A DNA stretch of 64,000 bases, taken from Bacteroides sp. (GTDB taxonomy: Bacteria > Bacteroidota > Bacteroidia > Bacteroidales > Bacteroidaceae). Below, piece after piece: positions 54,294 to 64,000 of the stretch (positions within the stretch are counted from its first letter, which is position 1; each line of letters starts with the position of its first letter). The position numbers and the translations under genes are program-made. The DNA lies in the NCBI GenBank assembly GCA_021201335.1, contig JAJQFD010000054.1, forward strand, positions 62,001 to 126,000. Reading direction: 5' to 3'. Below the pieces are notes generated by a model. That model saw nothing but the letters and a program-made list of their open reading frames with translations, searched no databases and was not told the DNA's origin.

Positions 54294-55895
54294 TTACTTT
54301 TTATCCCACCAAAGTTTTGTGCCACCGCCATCCGGTCCTCCAAGTAAAGTTATAGCTTTCGATACTTCTGCTTCATTTGTCCGGTATTGGGATTGTGGGA
54401 AAGGAATTCTCCGTATCTGTACATCTGTATTGATATCTGTACTATTGTTACGTACAACCGGGAATATCTTCGGATATCCAGTTCTGCGGAATTCACTCCA
54501 GGCTTCCTGTCCTTCAGGAAACATACATAACCATTTTTGAGTAATGATACGTTCCAAATTATCATCAAACTGTGCACCCTCGTCCCATTTGATAGTGATA
54601 CTTGTTCTGGCACTGATACTGCCACTTCCTACCCGGTCGGTAAAGTTTGCTGGGACAGAAGTATCATCCGCAACATAGGTACTGTATCCACTTACTCCTC
54701 TTTGTTCAAAAGAAGTTTCAATTCCTTTGTTGTATAATTGTTCGGCTGTTCCACCCATTTCCCATTTACGGAGAGCTCCTTCCGCTCTCAAGAAATACAT
54801 TTCTGCCGCACACATCCACAATATAGGATCATTCGCTTCCACATGGGGTGAAGACATATTTTCGTAGGAAGACTTATTGTTGATAACTACTCCGTTTCTT
54901 ACCCCGCAATAGTCATCAATGGTTTTAGCTTTACTGAAATAAACATCTATTCTCGGATCCTTATATCCTTTCAGGAATGATTCCATACTTGCTCCCATCC
55001 GAATATCACCATATCTTTCCCAGCAAACCTTTAATGGATGATAGACCTGAATACCAAGCCCAGTTTGCAAAATGGCGTTGTCCTGGTTGCTGGTCATAAC
55101 ACCATACTCGTTGTTAACAGCTTCCTGTGCATATTCCTTAGCCAGTTCCGGTTCAACATACGCCATACGCATGGCCAATCGGAGTTTTAAGGAATTGGCA
55201 AAAACAATCCATTTTCTATAATCTCCCTTGTATATCAAATCGAACTTCTTTAAAGGTTGAGCATCGGGATCTGCTTTCACAAACGCATCCAATTGTTTAA
55301 TAGCGGCATTCAGATCCAAGAAGAAAGCTTTATATACATCTTCCTGCGAATCGTATGCCATACCCAGTGAACCTGTTTCCATCTGAGAATAAGGAATCGG
55401 CCCATAATTGTCACAGATCCGGTGTAAAGCCATCACTTTTAATATTTCGGCCACGGCAAAAGCACTGGGTAAATCATATTCTTCTGATTTGGTTTTTATT
55501 TGCGACCACGCTCCCATGATGCGATAAGCAACATCGAAACCTACATCATTCCATTCTCCATAATAGAGATTATAGGTACTGTTATTGCTGCTTCCATTCC
55601 ATTGTCCAATAGCCGCCATATAACCTGAAAAGATATCTCCTGTCAGATTCTGGGCCCGTTGATATTCATTGGCATCAATATCACTCGTAGGAATCACATC
55701 TACCATCATCGTGGGAAACATTCCCCCCAGGGCAAGCATATCCTTCTCAAGATCTTCGTCTGTAGCCCGGTTTGGATCCGTATTGTAACTTTCGAATTTG
55801 TCTGTACAAGATGCCATTATCAGCAATAAACTGAATAAAAAGGTACCTACAGTGCCGACAAATGCTTTTATACGAAGGTATTTATTCTGTTTCAT
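54294..55895 (-). CDS. SusD/RagB-like nutrient-binding lipoprotein
   Basis: 533 residues, lipobox MASC. N-terminal YNTDPNRATDEDLEKD and helical TPR-like core (AFAVAEILKVMALHRICDNYGPIPYSQ, NDPILWMCAAEMYFLRAEGALRKW) match the SusD-like_2 (PF12771) branch paired with STN-type SusC. The C-terminus has RRIPFPQSQYRTNEAEVSKAI, as usual in SusD. It forms the lid of the SusC transporter and binds oligosaccharide. 24 bp downstream of susC. Confidence 0.93.
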   Translation of the reverse strand: MKQNKYLRIKAFVGTVGTFLFSLLLIMASCTDKFESYNTDPNRATDEDLEKDMLALGGMFPTMMVDVIPTSDIDANEYQRAQNLTGDIFSGYMAAIGQWNGSSNNSTYNLYYGEWNDVGFDVAYRIMGAWSQIKTKSEEYDLPSAFAVAEILKVMALHRICDNYGPIPYSQMETGSLGMAYDSQEDVYKAFFLDLNAAIKQLDAFVKADPDAQPLKKFDLIYKGDYRKWIVFANSLKLRLAMRMAYVEPELAKEYAQEAVNNEYGVMTSNQDNAILQTGLGIQVYHPLKVCWERYGDIRMGASMESFLKGYKDPRIDVYFSKAKTIDDYCGVRNGVVINNKSSYENMSSPHVEANDPILWMCAAEMYFLRAEGALRKWEMGGTAEQLYNKGIETSFEQRGVSGYSTYVADDTSVPANFTDRVGSGSISARTSITIKWDEGAQFDDNLERIITQKWLCMFPEGQEAWSEFRRTGYPKIFPVVRNNSTDINTDVQIRRIPFPQSQYRTNEAEVSKAITLLGGPDGGGTKLWWDKK

Positions 55896-55919
55896 AGAAA
55901 TATTCTTGTTTAGTTATTT

Positions 55920-58900
55920 TCAAAACTGAACTTTTACACCAAAACCCAAACTTCTTAAACTGGGCTGCATAAAATAATCAAATCCCTGGTAGTATGTTCC
56001 GGTTGAAGCCGTAACTTCCGGATCATAAGGAGCCTTGTTATAAATCATCAGGAGGTTTCTTCCAATCAGTGAAACACTTAATCTGTCAATATAACCTTTG
56101 AACCATTTAGTGGGGAATGTATAAGACAAGGATGCTTCTCTCAACCGGACATTGGTTGAACTATAAATATATTCGGAAAGAATACCGGTAGTACCTCCAC
56201 CAACTACTGCATAGTAATTTTCAGGATTTAAACGTCCTTCGTTCACTAATACTCCCCCTTCATCACGTGCCTTAGCCGATGACTCAGATGTTCCGAATCG
56301 ATCCATCAAGGCCTGTGTTGCAGATACTCCAACACCTCCCACACGAGCGTCAATCAGGAAATTCAGGTCGAAACCTTTGTAAGAGACTGTATTGCTCCAT
56401 CCCATGTTGTACTTCGGGTTTACATTTCCAGCTCTGATCCAGTTATTCGGATCAGCTGTCACCGCTCCACTTTCTCCATCCACATGTACATATCCATTGT
56501 TATCTTTTCGGAGAGTAGAAACGTAGATATCTCCCATCGGTTGCCCTTCATGCAGTTCCATCCGATAACTGCCATTCGCCGTCAAGATGAATGATTTCTG
56601 GCTCAGGTCAAGTCCGGTAGTTGGATCAATGGTTCCTTCGGGTATCAATTGTTTGATCTTGTTCCTGTTTAAGGTATAAATAAGGTTAGAATTCCAGCTT
56701 ACCGGACCAAATTTATCCTTAAATCCCAGAGAGAGTTCCAGCCCCCAGTTATTTACTTTACCGGCATTCAGGTATATATTGTCTTTTCCAGGAGTCAATA
56801 TCTCTGTATTAAACAACTGGTTGTATGTATTGGAATTATAATATGTTACATCCAGGTTAATTTTATCTTTCCACAAACGGATATTGGTACCTACTTCAAA
56901 CGCTTTGGTTAATTCAGGTTTCAAACCCGTAGCCGGATAGAAAGATATGAGGTTCAAACTACCATTGCTCATTCCGTAAGAATTTCGGGTAATATACCTC
57001 TTGGGTGCGTTACCTACTTCACTGTAAGAGGCTCGGACCTTCAGGAAAGAAATTATATCCCAGGGTAATTCAAATATATCACTTAACACACCCGATAAAC
57101 CAACGGATGGATAAAAGAACGAAGTACCTTTATCGGTAAACGCCAATTGTGAAGCCCACTCATTCCGGGCAGTCAGATCAAGATAAACTTTACTCTGATA
57201 ACCTATCTGAAGAGTAGCAAAGATTGCTTGTGTCTGATCATGGTAATCCGATTGAATCGGTTTCGTCTGAGCATCAGACATATCTATATTTTCAAATGAG
57301 AAGAAATCGGGCACCTGAACCAGAAATCCTTCCAGCCCGGAAACATCATTTCTGACATCCATAATACTGGCTCCAATCGTAGAAGTTATGCTGATACCAT
57401 TATCGAAACGTTTATCAATATTAGCCAGGATGTCCGCATACAGTTGCTTATCTGAAAGCTTTTGTTTCTGGTAATATCCGTTTTCAGAAGCAAACAGCAG
57501 ATCAGAAGAAGCGGAAATCTTCCGGGTATAGGTATTCTCCGTATTATCCATCCGGACACGTCCGATTACGTTCAACCAATCCAGTACATCGTATTTGAGA
57601 GAGGCTGTCATGGAATAACGGTCTGTCTTATTTTGGAATCTTTCCTTATTGGTAATCCAGTAAGGATTTTGCATACCTAATCCCTGATTACCGTAGGGCC
57701 AGAACTGGGTTTTGAAGTTTCGCTCAGCATCGTATCTTTCGTATACTTTATATTTATTAAAATCATCACCCCGCGGAAACAGATACAATGGCAACAACGG
57801 ATTGTGATATTGTCCCTGTGTCATCATATTCAAGTCTTTCTGGCGCGCATAACTCATGGAAAGATCCATACTCAGTTTATCTTTTATCAAATCCGTGGAA
57901 TTCCTTATATTGATATTAATCCTGCTCAGGTCATTATTAGGAAGCAGTCCTCTGGCTTGCATTGAACCTAATGAAACATACGTCTGGTTCATAGCCGAAC
58001 CTACGGAAGCACTCAGTGAATTGATTTCTGTAAATCCGGTCTGGAAGAAATCCTTTGGATCATAAGAAGTTGGCGAATCGAGTTTGGCCCCCCAGCTGTT
58101 GAAGCCATTGTCTTTGGACCCATAGCTGTTCTGGAACTTCGGCATTACAAAAGGAGTCATAAATTGCGTACTGTTGGAGTAATTCACCCGCAATCTACCC
58201 TCTTCCCCTTTTTTAGTGGTAATCAGAATAACCCCATTAGCTCCTTGGCTACCATACAGAGCAGCAGCCGCGGCACCGGTAAGTACAGAAATATTCTCTA
58301 CATCATCGGTATTCAGGAAAGAAACTGGATCACTATCACCACCATCGGGTGTTTCGTAGAAAGATTCAGGTTGTTCCTTCTTGGTATTCATAATGGGCAC
58401 CCCGTCAATTACATAGAGAGCATTATTTTCTCCGAATAAAGATTTTGTTCCACGCATTACTACACGAGATGAACCGCCAATACCCGATGCACTGCTATTT
58501 ATCTGAACACCAGCAATTTTACCAGCTAAGCTATTTACGAAATTAGCATCTTTAATTCCCGTGATTTCATCAGCCTTGATTTCCTGTACATTGTATGTCA
58601 GGGCTTTGGTTTCGCGTTTAATACCCAAAGCTGTTACCACCACTGTCTCAAGTTCAAGAGCGTCTAAAGGCATCCTTATCTGATAACTATCACTATCTGT
58701 AACAGTGACATGCTGCGTCACATACCCCAGATAAGATACAATCAGCACATTTCCAATATCAGCAGACAGTGAAAAATCACCATCTATATTGGTAATGGTT
58801 CCCGCATTGGCTCCCTGGATACGAATAGTGGCTCCGATTAAAGGCTCTCCCCTGTCATCTACTACCTTACCGGTATATTTTTCCCGATAGGAGATTGTTC

Positions 58901-59224
58901 CTTTTTCTCCGGTACAACCATGATATACTCATTCCTGATCTGGTAGGTGTATCCCGTTCCGGCCAATACCTGACCCATGGCCTCTTCCAAGGTTTGGCCA
59001 GTTATATCCAGCGAAACCTTTTTAGTTCCATTCAATTTGGATTCGTTATAGGCAACCGACATTTTCGATTGTTTTTCGATTTCCTGCAATGCTTCTTTTA
59101 TCGTTATATCATTGCCCTTCAGCACTATTTTTACATTACTTTGCCCATAAGTAGCAACAGATAAGAAGCATATACATACTAAAAGTAGTAGTTTAAAATG
59201 CACTCTGGCACTAGAATTATTCAT
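55920..59224 (-). pseudogene. SusC-like TonB-dependent transporter with STN domain, frameshifted
   Basis: Two frames form one about 1,100-residue SusC. The first (59224-58862) has a signal peptide and the STN/secretin-TonB short domain (IVLKGNDITIKEALQEIEKQSKMSVAYNESKLNG...), which passes signals to FecR. The second begins near 58900 with the carboxypeptidase-D-like domain (TGKVVDDRGEPLIGATIRIQG...), then plug (VVVTALGIKRETKAL, GSSRVVMRGTKSL) and barrel ending SLGFGVKVQF. The break is in a T5 run at 58902-58906; six bases give VPEKKGTISYREKYTGKVV. STN plus FecR/sigma means cell-surface induction. As written the transporter lacks its signal peptide. Confidence 0.88.
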
Positions 59225-59383
59225 AAATCAAACTAATTAGAGTGTTATTAGTGAGTATTAGTATAGCATTTAAGATGTTAAGCCCATCTCAAAACATGAA
59301 AATTTTAAAGATTTAATATCCGATCAGGCCTGAAAGCGGATACTTTTCCCATTTCCCTAACAATATTTTAAATTAAATAATAG

Positions 59384-60358
59384 TTATCTATTCGTTATAT
59401 AATATGATCCGTTTTTTATCTGATAATCAAAATCATCAGAGACATCTCTCATTATGTTCAGAATCTCTTCCAGTTCGGCTTCCTGATTAAAACGGAAGTT
59501 ATACCGGTCATCATTCAGTACATCCAGTTTGTATTGAAAAGAAACCGGATACCTACGCTCTAGCACTCTTAATATTTCCCTGATAGTAGCCCCCCTGAAC
59601 AGCAGTTCTCCGCGTTGCCAGGCTGTCGCCTCACTCAGGTTGACCTCGCTTACATAAAAATTCTTAGAATCGCAGTCGTAATAAAACTGTTCTCCAACAT
59701 CGAGTGTTATATCTGTCATCCTGCTTTTTCGTGACACACGGATCGCCCCTTCAATTAAGGTGGTTTTAAAGAAATATTCGTCCGAATAAGCAGACACATC
59801 AAATTCAGTACCCAGAGCAGTAACGGAAAAATCTCCGGACTTTACCACAAACGGTAATTTCCCGTTTTTTAGTACTTTAAAATTAGCTTCACCCACCAGA
59901 TAAACCGTTCGGGTATCTTCACCAAATGATTCCGGATAAAGAAGTAAGGTAGCTGCATTGGTATGTACAATACTGCCATCCGGCAACAAGTGCTTCTCGG
60001 GCAAAGATGAACTGGAATAAAACTCCACCATACGTGCGTTCTCCTGAGCCGTTTTCGTAAAGATCAGATACCACGGCATAAGTATCAGAAGAACAATCAG
60101 GGATATATATACCAAAGGCCTTCTTAGGCTATCAGTCTTTTCTTTCTTTTTCTGTTTCCTACTTAGAATATCCGACAGAGAAAACAAGGTATCTGCAGTA
60201 GCCTCTCCAGTCGATTTCTTCCAAAGATCAAACAATGCGATTTCCTTTTCGGGAGTAAGCTCCTTATGGGTCAACCACTCAAAAAAATCATCTATTGCAC
60301 GACTTTCAGTTGGGGGATTTGTATTTCGACTAAAGAGTCTTTTCAGATAACTATTCAT
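59384..60358 (-). CDS. FecR-family anti-sigma factor (second copy, next to susC)
   Basis: 324 residues. N-terminal anti-sigma helix region (IDDFFEWLTHKELTPEKEIALFDLWKKS), one membrane helix (LVYISLIVLLILMPWYLIF, about 85-103), FecR domain (LPDGSIVHTNAATLLLYPESFGEDTRTVYLVGEANFKVLKN, PFVVKSGDFSVTALGTEFDVSAYSDEYFFKTTLIEGAIRVS) and a C-terminal DUF4974-type domain (WQRGELLFRGATIREILRVLERRYPVSFQY). It would hold the ECF sigma until SusC signals through its STN. Located between the sigma gene and susC. Confidence 0.92.
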   Translation of the reverse strand: MNSYLKRLFSRNTNPPTESRAIDDFFEWLTHKELTPEKEIALFDLWKKSTGEATADTLFSLSDILSRKQKKKEKTDSLRRPLVYISLIVLLILMPWYLIFTKTAQENARMVEFYSSSSLPEKHLLPDGSIVHTNAATLLLYPESFGEDTRTVYLVGEANFKVLKNGKLPFVVKSGDFSVTALGTEFDVSAYSDEYFFKTTLIEGAIRVSRKSRMTDITLDVGEQFYYDCDSKNFYVSEVNLSEATAWQRGELLFRGATIREILRVLERRYPVSFQYKLDVLNDDRYNFRFNQEAELEEILNIMRDVSDDFDYQIKNGSYYITNR

Positions 60359-60400
60359 ATCCAGTCAGTGTATATGATATATACAACTAACAAAAATGAA

Positions 60401-60934
60401 CTACTCAACGGGAAGATAAAAAGAGATGCTTTTTTTTAAATCGGATAATGCCAGATAAATATGTCGCTCGACAGTGCGGACAGACATATCCAAACATTCG
60501 GATATTTCCTTGTTACTTTTTCCTTCATACCGACTCATTCGAAAGATTTTCTTCCGCCGTTCAGGCATCTTTTCTACTGTATATCTCATCAATAAAGCTA
60601 TTTCTTTGGCATGTAATTCTTCATCAATTCCGAGATCATGGCTGATTTGATTTTTATTGATTACAGCTTCCTGATATTTTCTTTCTATATTTTTATGCCG
60701 GATAAAATTAAAGATGTGATTTTTGGTCATTTTAAAAAGATAGTTGTTAATGAGCTCTTTATTCCGCCATACCTCGGGCATATCCAGTAATTTCAGGAAA
60801 ACATCCTGTGCTATGTCTTCAGCATCCGCCTCAGATACAAGGATTTGGCGAGCAAAGCTCTTTACCCGGGGAAAATTCTCCAGAAAGAACTTCCCGAATT
60901 CTTCTCTTTGCATCAGATTTTTGTTAACATTCAT
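60401..60934 (-). CDS. ECF-type RNA polymerase sigma factor
   Basis: 177 residues. Region 2 (about 13-80): FFLENFPRVKSFARQILVSEADAEDIAQDVFLKLL and NYLFKMTKNHIFNFIRH; region 4 (about 115-170): MPERRKKIFRMSRYEGKSNKEISECLDMSVRTVERHIYLALSDLKK, the HTH. This is the Bacteroidetes ECF group that works with FecR and STN-SusC. It is flanked on both sides by FecR genes in the same direction. Confidence 0.95.
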   Translation of the reverse strand: MNVNKNLMQREEFGKFFLENFPRVKSFARQILVSEADAEDIAQDVFLKLLDMPEVWRNKELINNYLFKMTKNHIFNFIRHKNIERKYQEAVINKNQISHDLGIDEELHAKEIALLMRYTVEKMPERRKKIFRMSRYEGKSNKEISECLDMSVRTVERHIYLALSDLKKSISFYLPVE

Positions 60935-60989
60935 AGGTAAAACTTTTGGGTTAACAATAACTAAGCTAATAACTATTACAGTTTACCTT

Positions 60990-61973
60990 TTATTTTAATT
61001 TGCGGGATGTAAGATAAACTACATCCCCGGTCTTTTCATAGTTAATGCCAGCAACAGCTTTTATAATATCCATCATATCAGTCAGCGTTGACTCTTTTTT
61101 GAAACGGAAATTATATTTGTCATCATTAAAGAGGTTCGATTTATATTGGAAAGATATCGCATACTTCTTCTGGAGAGCTTCCAGGATATCCGGCATAGTT
61201 GAAGCCCGGAAAACAAACTCGCCTCTCTGCCAGGAAGTAGCATCATACAGGTTGACTTCTTTAATGGAATAACGGCCAGTGGTTTTATTGTAAGCAAACT
61301 GATCACTCACCTTCAAAATAATGTCTCCAGAAACATGATCCCGGTTAACTTTGATACTGCCATTAATTAAAGTGGCGGTATAGTACATATCTGCCGGGTA
61401 AGCGCTTACGTCAAACTCCGTCCCCAAGGCAGTAACCGAGAAATCTTTGGATTTGACTACAAAAGGTAATTCGGCATTGTGAACAACTTTAAAATTGGCC
61501 TCCCCTGAGATATATAAAGTGCGGTTATCTTTTCCAAATGATTCCGGGTAAAGAATTACTGTACCAGAGTTGGCGGATATGCGGGTACCATCCGGCAATG
61601 TCAATGAACTGACTTCGCCAGCCTGTGCAAAATATTCAATAAAACGAGGGTCAGCTTGGGGTTTCGCTGCCCAGTAACAGAAAGAACCAACAGATATCAG
61701 TAAGGCGATCGCAGCAGCATATTTCCATACTACGAATTTCTTTTCTTTTTTCTTTTGTAGCTCCTGAGATTTGGTGAACAACTGATTCAGTGATTCTATG
61801 GTATCATCCCCAGGAATATTCGGGGTTTCATTCCAGAGATCGAATAAAGCGTCTTCTTTTTGCTGTGCCCGTTCTTCATCCACCAACCACTGATGGAACC
61901 CCTCTTTATCAGATGGATCCTTTATTTCAGATCTAGTATAAATTTCCAGTACTTTTTTTACATGATCATCCAT
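60990..61973 (-). CDS. FecR-family anti-sigma factor (first copy, upstream of the sigma gene)
   Basis: 327 residues from ATG 61973 (MDDHVKKVLEIYTRSEIKDPSD); the upstream ATG (62003) would add a poor leader. Layout as in the other copy: N-terminal helix bundle, membrane helix (KYAAAIALLISVGSFCYW), FecR domain (LTLPDGTRISANSGTVILYPESFGKDNRTLYISGEANFKVVHN, VTALGTEFDVSAYPADMYYTATLINGSIKVN) and C-terminal DUF4974-like region (WQRGEFVFRASTMPDILEALQKKYAISFQY). Closely paralogous to the 59384-60358 product. It precedes the sigma gene by 55 bp, the reverse of the usual sigma-FecR order. Confidence 0.92.
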   Translation of the reverse strand: MDDHVKKVLEIYTRSEIKDPSDKEGFHQWLVDEERAQQKEDALFDLWNETPNIPGDDTIESLNQLFTKSQELQKKKEKKFVVWKYAAAIALLISVGSFCYWAAKPQADPRFIEYFAQAGEVSSLTLPDGTRISANSGTVILYPESFGKDNRTLYISGEANFKVVHNAELPFVVKSKDFSVTALGTEFDVSAYPADMYYTATLINGSIKVNRDHVSGDIILKVSDQFAYNKTTGRYSIKEVNLYDATSWQRGEFVFRASTMPDILEALQKKYAISFQYKSNLFNDDKYNFRFKKESTLTDMMDIIKAVAGINYEKTGDVVYLTSRKLK

Positions 61974-62324
61974 GATTATTGTGCTCCTATAAGAGATATA
62001 CAATTAACTGGGAGTAACTACGCAACCAAAAATAGAAAAAATCCGGTTTCTAGGGATTATTTCTCTAAAAGTTCGCAAATACACCAATCAAAAAGTGCTT
62101 AGGTGGGTAAATATCTCTTTTCCACAAGAAAAAAATACATGAATAGTAAAATTACTCTGAACGATTTTACAGCCAGAATCAAGAGTCAGGTCTGAATTTA
62201 ACTCCGGTGAATGTTGTTTCCAAATAATAATTAATATAGACTTATTTTGATTATATATCTATGTACTTAAACTTTAATTTATCAGAGAAACGATAATCAC
62301 TATTCGGGATCTCCTTGTCGAATA
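61974..62324. other. Intergenic region upstream of the FecR-sigma unit (351 bp)
   Basis: AT-rich; no gene or clear promoter motif found. It should hold the promoter of the regulatory genes (minus strand) and the end of the GHL10 transcript. Confidence 0.4.
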
Positions 62325-63791
62325 TCAGTTATAGGCTGGTATTTGTATCTGTGCCGGTTGACTTTCATTGCCGTATCTGTCTACAGAGGTAATAGCAAAG
62401 TACATTTTTTCTTCCCACGGGAAATCAGGGTTGTGTACGAAATGTGTATCCCGCACATTGATCTCTATAATATTAGCCGCTTTTGTTATATCTACAGGAA
62501 ACGTATTTGCTCCGTATATCACATAACGAAGGGTTTCTCGTTGGTTATTCTTCCAAGGGCAATCCCAGGCTAAGGATATCTCTTTCCCATTTTTCCGTAT
62601 TCGGATAGTTAAGGGAGGAGGAGGAGCCGAGTTTTTAGCCCAAGGCATGGGAGGCACCAGTGCAGGAGTGGCATAAAACATCTCATTTAATTCATCATAT
62701 AGATTTTGAGTATTCTCCATCAGATATTGTACCCTGAAATACCCGTGTCCGGCTATGTGGTTTTTACGCATAAAATTGAGCTGGCGCAGGATTTCATCAA
62801 GAGTCCAGTTTCCTTCTTTGGGATCGAGAAAATAGATACCCAGTCCCGGTACTATATGTCGACTGTAACTGCTTTCCTGCCAGTCGAGTACAAAGGGATA
62901 AAAATTATTGTCCCTGAAATACATCATGGGGTAAATCTGGTCTTGAATACCTTCTTGCAGCCATTTCTTTACATCTTGATGCACTGCATGGTAGGCATTC
63001 CATTGTCCGGATGGATAACGGGTAGTATCCCGGTACTTGCCTACAGGGCTGGTACTTACCTTTATCCAAGGCTTACGTTCTTTAACACCTTTGTATATTG
63101 AACGTACAATTTCCGTAATATTGTCTCTCCGCCACTGCAATTGAGACTTATTCTTTCCGTACTGAGCAAACTCCCGTCCGTCCGGAAAGTTGGGTGCTTG
63201 TTCTGGATAACGTAAATAATCAAGATGGATGCCATCAATATCATATTTGTTAACTATCTCTGTTACCAGTTTCAACAGGTATGCGCATGCACCTTTATGC
63301 CCTGGGTTCAGATACCATTGTCCTTTGTAAGAAGCACATATAGTAGGATTGGTTAGCGGTACACTTCTTCTACCCAAGGAATTAACATGACTACGTGTGC
63401 CTAAGGGAATGGCAATCATCCAGGCATGACATTCCATACCTCTTTTATGGCATTCTTCAATAACAAATGCCAGTGGATCATACCCCGGGTCTTTTCCTGT
63501 TTGGCCGGTTAGTAATGAACTGAAGGGTTCAATTTCAGAACGATAAAAAACATCCCCCCGGGTACGTGCCTGAAATAAGACAGTATTGAAATTAGCGGCT
63601 TTCAATTTATCAAGCATTTCAGTTAGTTCAGCTTTCTGACGACGGATTCCAGCAGTACTGGTAGCTTTTGTTTTGGGCCAGTCAAGTGCATAAGCGGTTG
63701 TTACCCAAGCTGCCCTCACTTCATATTTAGGCTGAGACTTCAGAGGGTTTAAAGTAAAAAGTAATATAAATATAACAATATAATAACGCAT
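62325..63791 (-). CDS. GHL10 (glycosyl hydrolase-like 10, YngK-type) secreted protein
   Basis: 488 residues from ATG 63791; the longer reading from 63830 adds MCNFVILIQIHRF and is disfavoured because MRYYIVIFILLFTLNPLKSQ is a good signal peptide. PF02638 barrel: EVRAAWVTTAYALDWP, NFNTVLFQARTRGDVFYRSEIEPFSSLLTG, GMECHAWMIAIPLG, DGIHLDYLRYPE (predicted catalytic region), VSTSPVGKYRDT, WLQEGIQDQIYPMMYFR. A C-terminal FN3-like domain (about 395-488) follows. Such proteins are presumed glycan hydrolases; substrate unknown. Upstream of and in the same direction as the PUL, but 350 bp separate them. Confidence 0.9.
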   Translation of the reverse strand: MRYYIVIFILLFTLNPLKSQPKYEVRAAWVTTAYALDWPKTKATSTAGIRRQKAELTEMLDKLKAANFNTVLFQARTRGDVFYRSEIEPFSSLLTGQTGKDPGYDPLAFVIEECHKRGMECHAWMIAIPLGTRSHVNSLGRRSVPLTNPTICASYKGQWYLNPGHKGACAYLLKLVTEIVNKYDIDGIHLDYLRYPEQAPNFPDGREFAQYGKNKSQLQWRRDNITEIVRSIYKGVKERKPWIKVSTSPVGKYRDTTRYPSGQWNAYHAVHQDVKKWLQEGIQDQIYPMMYFRDNNFYPFVLDWQESSYSRHIVPGLGIYFLDPKEGNWTLDEILRQLNFMRKNHIAGHGYFRVQYLMENTQNLYDELNEMFYATPALVPPMPWAKNSAPPPPLTIRIRKNGKEISLAWDCPWKNNQRETLRYVIYGANTFPVDITKAANIIEINVRDTHFVHNPDFPWEEKMYFAITSVDRYGNESQPAQIQIPAYN

Positions 63792-64000
63792 AAATCTGTG
63801 TATCTGAATTAGTATAACAAAATTACACAAAAAAAAGTTGGCAGGCTTGCTAAATGGCTATAAATAAGTAATATGGTATAACAAATATAGCATAAAAGCT
63901 ACAATTATAAAATATCTTATATTAATGGAAAATGTTTTGTTTTTTATGTTTTTACAATTGATTATATTACATTTGTTGTCATATAAATTGAAGTAATAGT

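Overview
The window looks like a chromosomal segment of a gut-type Bacteroidales bacterium, probably Parabacteroides or Bacteroides (genus inferred, not proven). Reasons: SusC/SusD outer-membrane pair with ECF sigma and FecR anti-sigma genes, many lipoproteins and glycoside hydrolases, a Rho factor with a very long disordered insertion, low GC content, and repeated Bacteroidetes-type -7 promoter motifs (TAnnTTTG) a short distance upstream of genes. No insertion sequence, phage, CRISPR array or rRNA operon is visible.

Layout. 1-8.1 kb (minus strand): a cut-off PepSY-like secreted protein, a lipoprotein, a DUF4890 protein, two plant-polysaccharide enzymes (a frameshifted GH105 and a GH51 with an extra GH43-like N-terminus), then a two-gene murein-peptide pair (L-Ala-D/L-Glu epimerase and NlpC/P60 endopeptidase). 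8.6-24.6 kb (plus strand): housekeeping genes tilS, rho, ffh, folD and tRNA-His, interleaved with two overlapping TPR-histidine-kinase genes (the second a pseudokinase), a CapA-like protein, a large AsmA-like protein and two small proteins. 24.6-34.2 kb (mostly minus): GH2 beta-galactosidase, a barrel-like outer-membrane protein, NDH-2 plus a small acetyltransferase, a lytic transglycosylase (plus), and the coupled TIGR03916 radical SAM / TIGR03915 gene pair. 34.4-46.4 kb: cysteine-cluster protein, XRE-type membrane regulator with an in-frame stop, an amino-acid permease, a sodium/solute symporter with its 41-residue partner, then metabolism: a PagL-like deacylase, metY, malic enzyme and glutamate dehydrogenase. 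46.9-63.8 kb: GH43 enzyme, TolB-like lipoprotein, and a polysaccharide utilisation locus transcribed leftward: FecR - ECF sigma - FecR - SusC (with STN signalling domain) - SusD - GH18 - DUF1735/LamG - Big2/discoidin lipoprotein; a GHL10 hydrolase lies upstream. The GH18 and surface lectin-like proteins point to host N-glycan or chitobiose-containing glycans as substrate.

Most notable. (1) An intergenic array at 34273-34386: four 16-18-bp palindromes at exactly 22-bp spacing, bounded by a perfect 24-bp inverted repeat. A second intergenic array with a different sequence but similar design (four 23-bp units with inverted-repeat cores) lies at 46681-46772. Neither fits a class I can name. (2) Six genes are each broken by a one-base change in an A/T homopolymer (5-9 nt): GH105, histidine kinase, DUF937-like, TIGR03915, GH43 and SusC. 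In every case restoring one base gives a full-length family member, so consensus errors or homopolymer phase variation are the two explanations. (3) A histidine pseudokinase whose phospho-acceptor His is Tyr overlaps an apparently active kinase. (4) One ECF sigma gene is flanked by two FecR genes.
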